A stretch of DNA of 64,000 bases. Origin: JAGPDB01 sp046331265. GTDB lineage: Bacteria; Actinomycetota; Acidimicrobiia; IMCC26256; JAGPDB01. The stretch spans positions 1 to 64,000 of the forward strand of contig JAXLRE010000008.1 in the NCBI GenBank assembly GCA_046331265.1, given 5' to 3'. The translations under genes and the position numbers were made by a program. Numbering within the stretch: the stretch's first letter is position 1; every line of letters starts with the position of its first letter. Shown here one piece after another: positions 25,936-34,660 of the stretch. Below the pieces are notes generated by a model. That model did no database searches, had not been told where the DNA came from, and saw only the letters and a list, made by a program, of their open reading frames with translations.

Positions 25936-26692
25936 TGTTTTAATTATTGACACGTCGACTCAAGCTGTCGAGATTGCTGTTGGGTCTACTAACGAAGATA
26001 GTGTTACAAGATCTATTGAGCAATATAGTTCGCATAGTGAGAACATTGTCGTCGCGATAAAAGATGCAATAGAAGAGAAGAAAATCACGATTAAAGACAT
26101 CGATGCTATTGGTGTTGGTGTTGGACCAGGTTTGTTTACAGGTTTACGTGTTGGCATAGCCTCAGCACACAGTTTTGCTCATGCTTTGAATGTGCCGCTT
26201 GTGTATTTTTCTTCTTTAGAACTCACTGCAATCTCGAGTGTTCAAAATGCTGCTGCTATAGGATCTTCAACTGCATCTGAACAAGTTATTGTTGCTAGAG
26301 ATGCTCGTCGTAAAGAACTTTACTTTGCATCATATGTATTCAAAAATATTGGTCCGTCTGAAGTTACAATCGATTCAACTACGATTTCAACACAGCTCGA
26401 AAGAGTAAAAGAGGAACAATTAATTTCACCAAAAGATTTTGTCGATATGATTAACTCGCAAAATGGTACTTACGTTGTTCTTGATGATATTGGAAAATAT
26501 GAAGAATTTAATCTGATTAAAAATGACGTGCGAGAACAAATAATTGAAGCAAAAATAGATCCTTCAATATTTATAAATCATGTTACAGATTCTGTAATGG
26601 CATCGATAACTCAAAATGTTTTTGCTCCCAGTGCTTTATACATAAGAAAATCAGATGCTGAACTTTCCTGGGGTACAGGAAAATTGTCATGA
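25928..26692 (+). CDS. tsaB: tRNA t6A biosynthesis protein TsaB
   Basis: Inactive TsaD-like partner that scaffolds the t6A complex. N-terminal VLIIDTSTQAVEIAVG and GVGVGPGLFTGLRVGIASA are diagnostic of TsaB. The family keeps the ASKHA fold but lacks the metal-binding HxxxH of TsaD, as here. Length 254 residues. Overlaps tsaE and rimI. Confidence 0.94.
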   Translation: MSNVLIIDTSTQAVEIAVGSTNEDSVTRSIEQYSSHSENIVVAIKDAIEEKKITIKDIDAIGVGVGPGLFTGLRVGIASAHSFAHALNVPLVYFSSLELTAISSVQNAAAIGSSTASEQVIVARDARRKELYFASYVFKNIGPSEVTIDSTTISTQLERVKEEQLISPKDFVDMINSQNGTYVVLDDIGKYEEFNLIKNDVREQIIEAKIDPSIFINHVTDSVMASITQNVFAPSALYIRKSDAELSWGTGKLS

Positions 26693-27150
26693 GTTTTGAA
26701 GTCAGCATTATACCGATGTCAGAACACCATGTAAATGATGTGTTAGAAATTGATCACTTGACTAACCCAAGCCCTACGCCAGGTTCGTTATTTATAAAAG
26801 AGATAACTAACCCTGCCCATATTATGTTGGTTGCAACGGGCTCCAGTAAGGTACTGGGCTTTTGTAGTGCACAAATAGTGTCTGATGAACTTCATATACA
26901 TTCAATTGCTGTGAGCCCAGAATATAGAAGAAACTCTATTGCTACGAAAATACTAAATGAGCTAATAAATAAATCAAAATTTCACAATATTAAATCTGCA
27001 ACTCTTGAAGTTCGTGAGAGCAATGAAGTAGCTATCGGACTATATGAAAAATTTGGTTTCGTTGTCGAAGGTGAAAGGCCAAATTATTATTCAAATAATA
27101 ATGAAACTGCATTACTCATGTGGAACAGGAATCTGAAAGAAATGTCATGA
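26689..27150 (+). CDS. rimI: Ribosomal-protein-alanine N-acetyltransferase-like GNAT
   Basis: Acetyl-CoA-dependent N-acetyltransferase. The acetyl-CoA loop region reads HIHSIAVSPEYRRNSIATKI, and EVRESNEVAIGLYEKFGFVV and ERPNYYSNNNETALLMW match the RimI end. Position between tsaB and tsaD is the standard one for rimI. The usual P-loop RxxGxG/A appears as RRNSIA, a slightly divergent form. Length 153 residues. Confidence 0.88.
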   Translation: MSFEVSIIPMSEHHVNDVLEIDHLTNPSPTPGSLFIKEITNPAHIMLVATGSSKVLGFCSAQIVSDELHIHSIAVSPEYRRNSIATKILNELINKSKFHNIKSATLEVRESNEVAIGLYEKFGFVVEGERPNYYSNNNETALLMWNRNLKEMS

Positions 27151-28151
27151 TAATTTTGGGAATTGAATCTTCATGTGATGAAATGGCAGCTGCTGTTGTT
27201 GAAAATGGAAAAACCCTGCTTAGCAGTGTAGTGTCTAGCCAAATTGACGTTCACAAAAAGTATGGTGGTGTTGTACCTGAACTTGCTGGTAGGCATCACT
27301 TACAGCTTGTAAATAATGTAGTTAATCAAGCATTAGAAGAAGCAAGCATTGCTTTAAATGATGTCGATTTATTTGCTGCAACATATGGACCAGGATTAGC
27401 GGCAGCTTTGCTGGTGGGATTAACTGCTGCAAAAACATATGCATTTGCTATGGATAAACCATTTATTGGCATTAATCATCATGAAGCCCACATTCTTAGT
27501 GTTCTTTTAGAACACGAAAATGTAGAGTTTCCTTATTTGGCACTTCTTGTTTCGGGTGGACATTCTCTTGTTATAGTTGTCGAGAAGCCAGGCAAATATA
27601 AAGTTTTAGGATCAACAATTGATGACGCTGCTGGTGAAGCATACGACAAGGTAGCTAGGCTCTTAGGGCTCGGGTATCCGGGTGGGCCAAAAATTGATAA
27701 GTTGAGTGAATCAGGTGATCCAAAAGCTTTTAACTTTCCTAGACCGATGAAAAATGATCCATTTAATATGTCATTTTCTGGTTTAAAAACAGCTGTTAAA
27801 TATGCAGTTCGAGATAACCCTCAGGCAAAAGTTGAAGATATTTGTGCGTCGTTTCAGCGCGCGGTTGTAGATTCATTAATCGATAAGTCAAAAGCTGCTC
27901 TTGATCTAATGATTGAACAAGGAAACCCACCTAAAGCGATTTCAATAGGTGGAGGAGTAGCTGCAAATAATTATTTGAGGTCTCGCATTAGTGAATTAGC
28001 AGCTGACTATAAAATACGTCCGTTAATGCCAGAGAAATTTATGTGTACAGATAACGCGGCAATGATTTCAGTTGCTGCAAAAATCAAATATGAAATTGAT
28101 GGTCCTGATAATTTAGATTTAGGGATTGTGCCTAACTTAAAAATTTCATAA
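27147..28151 (+). CDS. tsaD: tRNA N6-adenosine threonylcarbamoyltransferase TsaD
   Basis: Catalytic subunit transferring threonylcarbamoyl to A37 of tRNA. MIILGIESSCDEMAAAVV starts at ATG 27147, which overlaps the rimI TGA (ATGA); a longer frame from 27120 lies inside rimI and is rejected. Metal ligands are in NHHEAH; GGGHS-type loop appears as LVSGGHSLV, and GGGVAANNYLR follows. Length 334 residues, normal. The end overlaps the end of the opposing helicase gene by 6 nt. Confidence 0.97.
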   Translation: MIILGIESSCDEMAAAVVENGKTLLSSVVSSQIDVHKKYGGVVPELAGRHHLQLVNNVVNQALEEASIALNDVDLFAATYGPGLAAALLVGLTAAKTYAFAMDKPFIGINHHEAHILSVLLEHENVEFPYLALLVSGGHSLVIVVEKPGKYKVLGSTIDDAAGEAYDKVARLLGLGYPGGPKIDKLSESGDPKAFNFPRPMKNDPFNMSFSGLKTAVKYAVRDNPQAKVEDICASFQRAVVDSLIDKSKAALDLMIEQGNPPKAISIGGGVAANNYLRSRISELAADYKIRPLMPEKFMCTDNAAMISVAAKIKYEIDGPDNLDLGIVPNLKIS

Positions 28152-31100
28152 CTGCCTTGCAAAATCAATATTGGCAGAACCTTTAGTGATTTGAACGAGT
28201 CCTTTGGTGATTTTACTAGGTCTAATTTCTAGACAAGCATGTTCGAAGTTTTCTAATGCTTCTGAGAAGTTGGCGTTATATGAAAGACCATCACATTGAG
28301 TTGGTCTTTTTTCTGTTGCTCCTAAGAACTCTTCAAGCTTTCCTTCGGGTATCAAGTCAATAATTCTTTGAGCAAATGATTCAAGAGACTTTGCTTTTTC
28401 CCAGTCTTCTTCAATCGAAAGATCGATACCTATGCCATATAATTCGAAGTCACGAAGGTCTACGTTTAAATTGTATTGGTCATTAAAGGCTGCGACGCTT
28501 TCAGATTGATTAACTAAGTATGAAATGGCTAACTTTCGGCAGGAATCTAAGGCATTCTCGCACATATATGGAATTAATAATGTATGTGTACGGCCATTAT
28601 CTAATTTAATTTTAGTTCCTGCAGGAATAATAAATTTTTCAGGTTCACTAGTAGTTCCATAGTTGTCAGGATTGCTGTCGATCCATTTTTCAAAAGTATA
28701 TAAACTAAAACCGAGCATAACTTCTGGTAAATCCAATATCTCTCGTCCAACTCTATCCATCTCGGCCCATATGTGATTTTCAAAATCATTTATTCCTGGG
28801 TACTGAGCGCTGAATCTGAATTCATCTATCATGTTTTCAAACCAAGCTCTTGCTATCAATGTGTCTGATGTCAAATGAACACTAACACCATTAGAAAATG
28901 TAAATTCTGTTCCTGCAGGGATAAAACTTTGAGGGCGTGAATTGTTTGGTTCGAAACCAAACATGGTTAAGGCATGTTCCGCATTACAAATTTCTAGGGC
29001 TTTAAGTCTAAGCAGTAAATGAAATTCATATTCATCATAGCTTATCTGTTCGTCTATTTGTGGAAGAAAGCCAGGATACCCAATGCTATCTTTTGAGGTA
29101 TTTATTTCAAGCATGCCAAGAAAGAATTCTTTTAAACGATCTTCGGGAATTATTTCTAATATTTTTTTACCAGAAAAATCTTGTGCAACGTTGTCTCTGT
29201 CCAACAAATGAGGATCTATTCTGAATTGACTTTTTATCCATTTCCAGTCCCAACCGCAGTCGATTAAGTCGTTATATAAATCATTTAATTTGCTATCTTG
29301 TTCATGTGGAAGTTTTAGATTATTTAGCATCAATGTTCTATAAGCTAAATATTGACAATGTTCTAAAGCGAGGCGAGGATCTAATCTTTTTGCGGTAGTT
29401 AAAGCAATAGATGGGTTTTTCTTTTCTCTATAACTAAGTCTTCTGCTAGTAACAAATTCATCTGGAATCGCATCCACATCTAGACTTTCTGGACGTGTGT
29501 CTAACCATGCTTTTAACATGAATCTTTCTGCTTGAAAATTGTTTCGATTTAATTGCTGTGTAAATTGTGTTTGACGTTCAGTGTTTTCACGCATATTTTG
29601 GTTGAACGAAGTTGAAATTTCTGTAGGTTTGATAACTCCAAATGCATTTAGAATTAAATCTTTAGTTGCAGTGTCAACAAACTGTAAATGATGTAAAAGC
29701 TCATCATAAAAATTGCTTAGGTTAAAAGAAATATCAGTGGGTACACGAAAGGAATCGTCACTTGTGCTCGTTACTCCAAAAGTACTTCTAGAGATAATCG
29801 TTCCATGAGGGATTATCAGGTTTTTGTCACCAGCATTACCCAGATTATTTGCTGCAAGACCTAAATAAAAATAGTCACTTTTAATAAAGAATGTTGCAGA
29901 TACATCATTTGGCGCTTTTGCATGCGCCTTGCTAGTACCGTATCCAACTGCTGTAAAGTAATCACTAGTTGGAAAGCGAGCCTCTACTTTTAATGCCTCT
30001 ACATAAGAAAATGTTAAATCTGAAGGCAAAGTAATCAACCTATTGCTAGAAATGTGAAACTGCGATCCTGCTTTAATAGTCAAGCTGCCTGGATGTTGAT
30101 TATGCATATTCCATACTTGGCCATCATTACTTAATGATGTCTCACCATAATGACTTATCGATGGAGCGTTCTTTTCAAGTGCTCTAAATTCACGGAGGAT
30201 TACTTCATGAAGAAGTGATTTGTTAGCTAAGTAACTACTTTCGAGTAATTGTAACTGGAGTTCAAAAGGGGCATGATCTATAAGTTTTTTTACTTGTCTA
30301 TTCCATTTACCTAATTTACTTTTATCTGTAGAAAAAACTAGATCAGTATATTGCAAATCAAAAGGAGTCACTGCTGTTGAAAGCTCACGGTAAATAACTA
30401 AACCGTCTTTAAAATCTTGGCTATTGAAAAATTTAGATGCTTCGCGTTCTAACTTTCTATACGTAGACTCTCTTAAACCTGTCCTAGGTATATTGCTTGG
30501 TCGATGTATGTTTTTTAATGAGTATTCAAGTTCTTCAAGATTAATTTCGAGTGATTGTAAAAGTTTTTGTTGTTCATCTGTAACAATAAAATTACCATGT
30601 TCATCTTTAATCAGATTTTTAAACAAATGTTTAACATTTACTGTTTCATCTTCTTGAAGAGTGACTTTTATTCCATTATCTAAAGTGATAACTGAACCAT
30701 TTTTTAGCTTAACTTTAAAGTCGCGTTTAGATTTTTCATCCCTCGTTTCCCAAACAGCTGCAGCATGAGCTCGTAGTGCAAAGAAAAATTTATCTTTTAA
30801 TCCTGAACGTTCGAGTAAAACATCAAAGTTAACATTCTGATCAATCTCTGACTGGTCAGAAATTATCCCTAATTTAATCAAATCAGAAGTTAGTCGATCT
30901 GTAGATTTATGAATACTTACACCGGTTAAGTCAACATCATTTGATTCATATTGTTCTCTATTAAATCGTCGATATGCTTTTTTCAGACGTTGGGCAAAAA
31001 GACGAATATGCTGGATTTGAGCAAAGTTTGTAGTTATATCTACGAAACGAACGTTTTGCCCTCTGACAGCTCTACCTAATGTTTGGAAGAATCTAGAAGC

Positions 31101-32198
31101 ACTTCTTGATTCAGCTGTTTCAACAATAAGGCCAAGATCGTGAAAGTTAACTCCACGTCTAAGCATATTTACAGCAACGACGATTCCGCCATTTTTTCTT
31201 CTTCGAAATTCTTCAATATTATTTTTACGTGTCTTAGCGTCTACACCGGTATGTACCGGAATGGGATCAAAACCTTCAGCTCGTAAGGCCTCTTCAATTT
31301 GTTTTGCATGTTCTTTTGTTTTGCAGTAAAAAATCGTTTGTGGATGATCTAATTCTTCATAATTTTCTCTAAAAATTCTTAGATATTCACTATTTAATTC
31401 TTTAGATGTATAAACATCATTTATCTCATGAAGTTTTACTTTTCCTTTCAGAACATGATGCAATATTGGATAAATATTTGAAGCATAAAGCACGTAGTCG
31501 GGTCTATTTATTTCACCTGAAGCAATTGCATCTTCAGTTGAATATTCAAATACAGGTTTACCAAAAACTTCTTCAACTCTATGTCCTACTTCAGGATCAT
31601 CTCTTCTATCTTTTGTACCAGTGATACCTATGAGGTGACCAACATGCATACGTTCAAGAATTTCGACACGATTTTTTGTTGCGTACAAATCACTTTCATC
31701 AGCAACACCAACACAATATTCACGTTGCATTAATTCATGATCGCGACCTTCGAAGGTTAAATAAGTTGAAATGAATTGGGGGGTCGCCATCACAAGGTCA
31801 GGCTCACCATCATCTATGTGACCATTTTCACCATGGCGATGAATAATTGGGTCGCGACCAACTGCTTGACGAAATAGTGGAATAAATTGTTGCTCCCAGT
31901 TATCCATTAGTGTAATTGCATCAGCGGTAAAGAAAATTGGCTGTCCTGTTTTTTGGAACTGTGTAATTGCTGGGTGGGCAGCCATTATTGTTTTACGTGT
32001 ACCAACAGCACTATGAACTAATGATTTACCTTTTGGTCTGTCGCGAAAAACTGGATGTGCTCTAGAATTTAATCTTCGAATGCCATCAACTTGTGCTGGT
32101 TTAAGAGGTACACGTACTGTTTGTCCATTTTTTTCAATTGGAACTCTTAAATTTTCCAAAGGAGTATCGTCCAAAAGAGGATCTTCAATAATAGACAT
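28146..32198 (-). CDS. Giant SF2 helicase-like ATPase with repeated C-terminal region
   Basis: A 1350-residue protein, start ATG 32198 (MSIIEDPLLDD). Residues 30-430 form an SF2 helicase core: the Walker A position reads SAVGTRKTIMAA (63-74), off the usual GxGKT form; motif II is ADESD (166-170); motif III GITGTKD (191-197); the second RecA domain has FYCKTKEHA, VHTG, VAVNMLRRGVNFHD and motif VI QTLGRAVRGQ (372-381). The remaining ~900 residues match nothing I know but contain recurring units like IPAGTEFTFSNG, IPAGTKIKLDNG and GSVITLDNG, plus a duplicated helical part (IIPEDRLKEFF / LIPEGKLEEFL). No nuclease, methylase or signal peptide is visible. It stands alone on the minus strand between tsaD and groES. 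DNA repair, defence or RNA work are all possible. Confidence 0.75.
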   Translation of the reverse strand: MSIIEDPLLDDTPLENLRVPIEKNGQTVRVPLKPAQVDGIRRLNSRAHPVFRDRPKGKSLVHSAVGTRKTIMAAHPAITQFQKTGQPIFFTADAITLMDNWEQQFIPLFRQAVGRDPIIHRHGENGHIDDGEPDLVMATPQFISTYLTFEGRDHELMQREYCVGVADESDLYATKNRVEILERMHVGHLIGITGTKDRRDDPEVGHRVEEVFGKPVFEYSTEDAIASGEINRPDYVLYASNIYPILHHVLKGKVKLHEINDVYTSKELNSEYLRIFRENYEELDHPQTIFYCKTKEHAKQIEEALRAEGFDPIPVHTGVDAKTRKNNIEEFRRRKNGGIVVAVNMLRRGVNFHDLGLIVETAESRSASRFFQTLGRAVRGQNVRFVDITTNFAQIQHIRLFAQRLKKAYRRFNREQYESNDVDLTGVSIHKSTDRLTSDLIKLGIISDQSEIDQNVNFDVLLERSGLKDKFFFALRAHAAAVWETRDEKSKRDFKVKLKNGSVITLDNGIKVTLQEDETVNVKHLFKNLIKDEHGNFIVTDEQQKLLQSLEINLEELEYSLKNIHRPSNIPRTGLRESTYRKLEREASKFFNSQDFKDGLVIYRELSTAVTPFDLQYTDLVFSTDKSKLGKWNRQVKKLIDHAPFELQLQLLESSYLANKSLLHEVILREFRALEKNAPSISHYGETSLSNDGQVWNMHNQHPGSLTIKAGSQFHISSNRLITLPSDLTFSYVEALKVEARFPTSDYFTAVGYGTSKAHAKAPNDVSATFFIKSDYFYLGLAANNLGNAGDKNLIIPHGTIISRSTFGVTSTSDDSFRVPTDISFNLSNFYDELLHHLQFVDTATKDLILNAFGVIKPTEISTSFNQNMRENTERQTQFTQQLNRNNFQAERFMLKAWLDTRPESLDVDAIPDEFVTSRRLSYREKKNPSIALTTAKRLDPRLALEHCQYLAYRTLMLNNLKLPHEQDSKLNDLYNDLIDCGWDWKWIKSQFRIDPHLLDRDNVAQDFSGKKILEIIPEDRLKEFFLGMLEINTSKDSIGYPGFLPQIDEQISYDEYEFHLLLRLKALEICNAEHALTMFGFEPNNSRPQSFIPAGTEFTFSNGVSVHLTSDTLIARAWFENMIDEFRFSAQYPGINDFENHIWAEMDRVGREILDLPEVMLGFSLYTFEKWIDSNPDNYGTTSEPEKFIIPAGTKIKLDNGRTHTLLIPYMCENALDSCRKLAISYLVNQSESVAAFNDQYNLNVDLRDFELYGIGIDLSIEEDWEKAKSLESFAQRIIDLIPEGKLEEFLGATEKRPTQCDGLSYNANFSEALENFEHACLEIRPSKITKGLVQITKGSANIDFARQL

Positions 32199-32270
32199 AA
32201 GGTACCCATAATAGTACAAATAGGCAATAGTGCACAAGGGCGTTTTATGCCTCTGAGCTGGTTCTACAGA

Positions 32271-32298
32271 TTGAATTTAGATAGTGGGCATTGATAAT
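32271..32298 (+). promoter_or_regulatory. groES promoter
   Basis: TTGAAT (32271-32276) and GATAAT (32293-32298) with 16-nt spacing, directly before the CIRCE operator. A vegetative sigma-70-type promoter blocked by HrcA fits this layout. Confidence 0.55.
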
Positions 32299-32301
32299 GT
32301 A

Positions 32302-32328
32302 TTAGCACTCTCAAGTCGAGAGTGCTAG
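32302..32328 (+). promoter_or_regulatory. CIRCE operator (HrcA binding site)
   Basis: TTAGCACTC (32302-32310), 9-nt spacer, GAGTGCTAG (32320-32328). This matches the CIRCE consensus TTAGCACTC-N9-GAGTGCTAA except for the last base. It predicts HrcA repression of groES and a heat-shock response. hrcA is not in the window. Confidence 0.95.
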
Positions 32329-32355
32329 AAATCAAGATATCCCAGGAGGAACTGC

Positions 32356-32646
32356 ATGAGACTGCAGCCATTAGAAGATCGAATTGTAGTAAGACCAGCT
32401 GATGCAGAAGAAACAACAGTTAGTGGTCTAGTTATTCCAGACTCAGCCAAAGAAAAACCACAACAAGGTGAAGTTTTGGCAGTTGGTCCAGGCCGTGTTG
32501 GTGATGACAACGAAAGAGTAGCTATGGAAGTAGCAGTTGGTGACGTAGTTGTTTATTCTAAATACGGTGGTACAGAAATAACAGTAGATGGAGAAGATCT
32601 ACTAATTCTTTCTGCACGCGACGTACTCGCAAAATTTCCAGCCTAA
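32356..32646 (+). CDS. groS: Co-chaperonin GroES
   Basis: Heptameric lid of the GroEL chamber. MRLQPLEDRIVVRPADAEE, the mobile loop around TTVSGLVIPDSAKEKPQQGE and YSKYGGTEI are diagnostic. Length 96 residues. AGGAGG-like Shine-Dalgarno (CAGGAGGAA) lies 5-10 nt upstream. No groEL follows; a strong hairpin ends the unit, so GroEL must be encoded elsewhere, as in many actinobacteria with separate groEL loci. Confidence 0.98.
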   Translation: MRLQPLEDRIVVRPADAEETTVSGLVIPDSAKEKPQQGEVLAVGPGRVGDDNERVAMEVAVGDVVVYSKYGGTEITVDGEDLLILSARDVLAKFPA

Positions 32647-32656
32647 TTTTTAACTG

Positions 32657-32697
32657 TTGGTAGGTTTTCATGAGAGAATGTTATGAAAACCTACCAA
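32657..32697 (+). terminator. groES terminator hairpin
   Basis: Perfect 15-bp stem: 32657-32671 (TTGGTAGGTTTTCAT) with 32683-32697, loop 11 nt. The arms share TTGGTAGGT with neither of the GTTGGGT repeat subfamilies beyond a short match. It lies 10 nt after the groES stop; only a short T-rich tail (TAATTTTAA) follows. Confidence 0.8.
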
Positions 32698-32712
32698 TAA
32701 TTTTAAGGTGTG

Positions 32713-33447
32713 ATGGAAGAATTTTTTAAAGAACAAATCGATTCGCTTCCTCGGCCTAAATCTTTTAAGCCTGGCCCACCGTCTTCGTGGTCAATGATAC
32801 CGGTAAATCAACGAATTTTATATCTCGATAAACTCCAAAATTTTCTTAATAAATATAAACATATTTCGTCGAGTAGTGAAGTTCCTGAAGAAGCAATCGA
32901 AGAGCTTGGAGATAACGATATTATCCAAAGGCCATCTGCCGTCAATGTTGTTTTACTGATGACAGATGATGGTAATGAAATCGATTCGTTATTACTAATG
33001 AAAAGATCTATGAATGTGAGCCATCATAAAGGTCAAATATCTTTTCCAGGTGGTATGAGAGAAGAAGCTGATAGCAGTTTTACCGAAACGTCTTTAAGGG
33101 AAACGCAAGAAGAAATTGGAGTTGAACCAGAACGGTTTCAAGTTATCGGTGAATTAAATAAGGTTTCTACACGATCAAGATTAAACCTAATAACACCTAT
33201 AGTTACAATTGCTAATAAAGAAATTACCGGACAATTATCTATTAATAAAGGCGAAGTTGAACATATACATATTGTCAAAATCGATGAGCTCTTAAAACCC
33301 GATAAATATTATTGTGAAATTTGGGACTTGGGTGACATAGCTGTTGCAATACATATGTTTAGTGTGAAAGATGCGAATAATGAACCAGTTTTTATTTGGG
33401 GAGCGACAGCACAAATAATAGTTGACATGCTGCGTTGTCTAAATTGA
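32713..33447 (+). CDS. Nudix hydrolase, CoA pyrophosphatase (NudL-like)
   Basis: Probably cleaves CoA to 4'-phosphopantetheine and 3',5'-ADP. The NuCoA motif is present (SHHKGQISFPGGMR) and runs into a Nudix box ending LRETQEEIGVE, both typical of the NudL family. About 85 extra N-terminal residues are charged and unremarkable. I favour ATG 32713 over the adjacent GTG 32710 on spacing to AAGG. Length about 244 residues. Confidence 0.85.
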   Translation: MEEFFKEQIDSLPRPKSFKPGPPSSWSMIPVNQRILYLDKLQNFLNKYKHISSSSEVPEEAIEELGDNDIIQRPSAVNVVLLMTDDGNEIDSLLLMKRSMNVSHHKGQISFPGGMREEADSSFTETSLRETQEEIGVEPERFQVIGELNKVSTRSRLNLITPIVTIANKEITGQLSINKGEVEHIHIVKIDELLKPDKYYCEIWDLGDIAVAIHMFSVKDANNEPVFIWGATAQIIVDMLRCLN

Positions 33448-33493
33448 AGCATCATTTATTAGAATAGGGCTTTCTTTATAGACAGGAATGCAA

Positions 33494-34660
33494 GTGGAAG
33501 TTGAAATTGGTATAGGAAAATCTGGTAGAAGAGCATACGGGTTTGATGATATTGCGATCGTGCCCTCTCGACGAACTCGAGATCCTGAAGATATTGATAT
33601 CACATGGGAAATTGATGCATATCAATTTAATCTTCCTGCAATATCTGCAGCTATGGACGGAGTTACTTCTCCAGAAGTTGCCATAAAAATGTCTGAATTA
33701 GGTGGACTTGGATGTCTGAATCTCGAAGGCATTTTTACTCGTTATGAAAATCCTGAAAAAGTTTTAGAAGAAATTTCTACTCTTGATCCACAAGTTGCAA
33801 CAAAACGAATGCAAGAAATTTATCAAGAACCAATCAAAGGTGAATTGATTACTGAACGGATTAAACAAATAAAAGATGCTGGAGCAATAACATGTGCCTC
33901 TTTAACGCCGCAACGTGTTGACGAATTTATTAAATATGCTTTGGCTGGTGATCTAGATATTCTTATTATTCAGGGAACAGTAGTTACAGCAGAACATGTA
34001 TCTAAAAACGGTACAACATTAGATTTAACAAAATTTATTAGAGAATTAGATATTCCTGTATTTGTTGGTGGGTGCGCAAGCTATTCGGGTGCGCTTCATC
34101 TTATGAGAACTGGTGCGGCTGGTGTGTTAGTTGGTGTCGGACCGGGTCAAGCATGTACATCGCGCGGAGTTTTAGGAATTGGTGTTCCACAAGCAACTGC
34201 AATTGCAGATGCTGCCGGAGCTCGTATTAGGCACTTAGATGAAACAGGTGTTTACGTTCATGTAATTGCTGATGGTGGCATGCGACTTGGTGGAGATGTT
34301 GCCAAGGCGATTGCATGTGGAGCAGATGCTGTAATGATTGGCTCTCCTTTAGCTAGTGCACAAGAAGCACCAGGCAAAGGTTACCACTGGGGTATGGCGA
34401 CATTTCATCCGACTTTGCCTAGAGGCGCTCGCGTATTTTCTGGCCAAAAAGGAACCTTGGAAGAAATACTTCTCGGTCCTGCAAATGAAAATGATGGATC
34501 GCTAAATCTTTTTGGTGCACTCCGTACCTCCATGGCAACAACAGGTCATGCAACGCTAAAAGAATTTCAAAAAGCTGAAGTCATGGTTGCACCAAGTCTG
34601 CAAACAGAAGGTAAGTCGCTACAAAAAGCACAAAATATTGGTATGGGTGCAAAATCGTGA
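33494..34660 (+). CDS. guaB3: IMP dehydrogenase family protein GuaB3
   Basis: Actinobacterial IMPDH-family paralogue in the purine branch to GMP. It starts MEVEIGIGKSGRRAYGFDDI (GTG 33494, AGGA six bases before; ATG 33488 is too close to that site). IVPSRRTRDPEDI, GVLVGVGPGQACTSRG with the Cys of the IMPDH active loop, and IADGGMRLGGDVAKAIACGA with phosphate-binding residues are visible. No CBS domains, unlike classic GuaB. Length 388 residues. Overlaps guaA by 4 nt. Whether GuaB3 is itself an active IMPDH is not settled by sequence; a separate guaB should exist elsewhere. Confidence 0.9.
   Translation: MEVEIGIGKSGRRAYGFDDIAIVPSRRTRDPEDIDITWEIDAYQFNLPAISAAMDGVTSPEVAIKMSELGGLGCLNLEGIFTRYENPEKVLEEISTLDPQVATKRMQEIYQEPIKGELITERIKQIKDAGAITCASLTPQRVDEFIKYALAGDLDILIIQGTVVTAEHVSKNGTTLDLTKFIRELDIPVFVGGCASYSGALHLMRTGAAGVLVGVGPGQACTSRGVLGIGVPQATAIADAAGARIRHLDETGVYVHVIADGGMRLGGDVAKAIACGADAVMIGSPLASAQEAPGKGYHWGMATFHPTLPRGARVFSGQKGTLEEILLGPANENDGSLNLFGALRTSMATTGHATLKEFQKAEVMVAPSLQTEGKSLQKAQNIGMGAKS

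Noticed and set aside
32647..32712. groES hairpin as a sixth member of the GTTGGGT repeat family
   Set aside because: Its arms read TTGGTAGGT, sharing only a few bases with the family arms, and it has neither inner motif.
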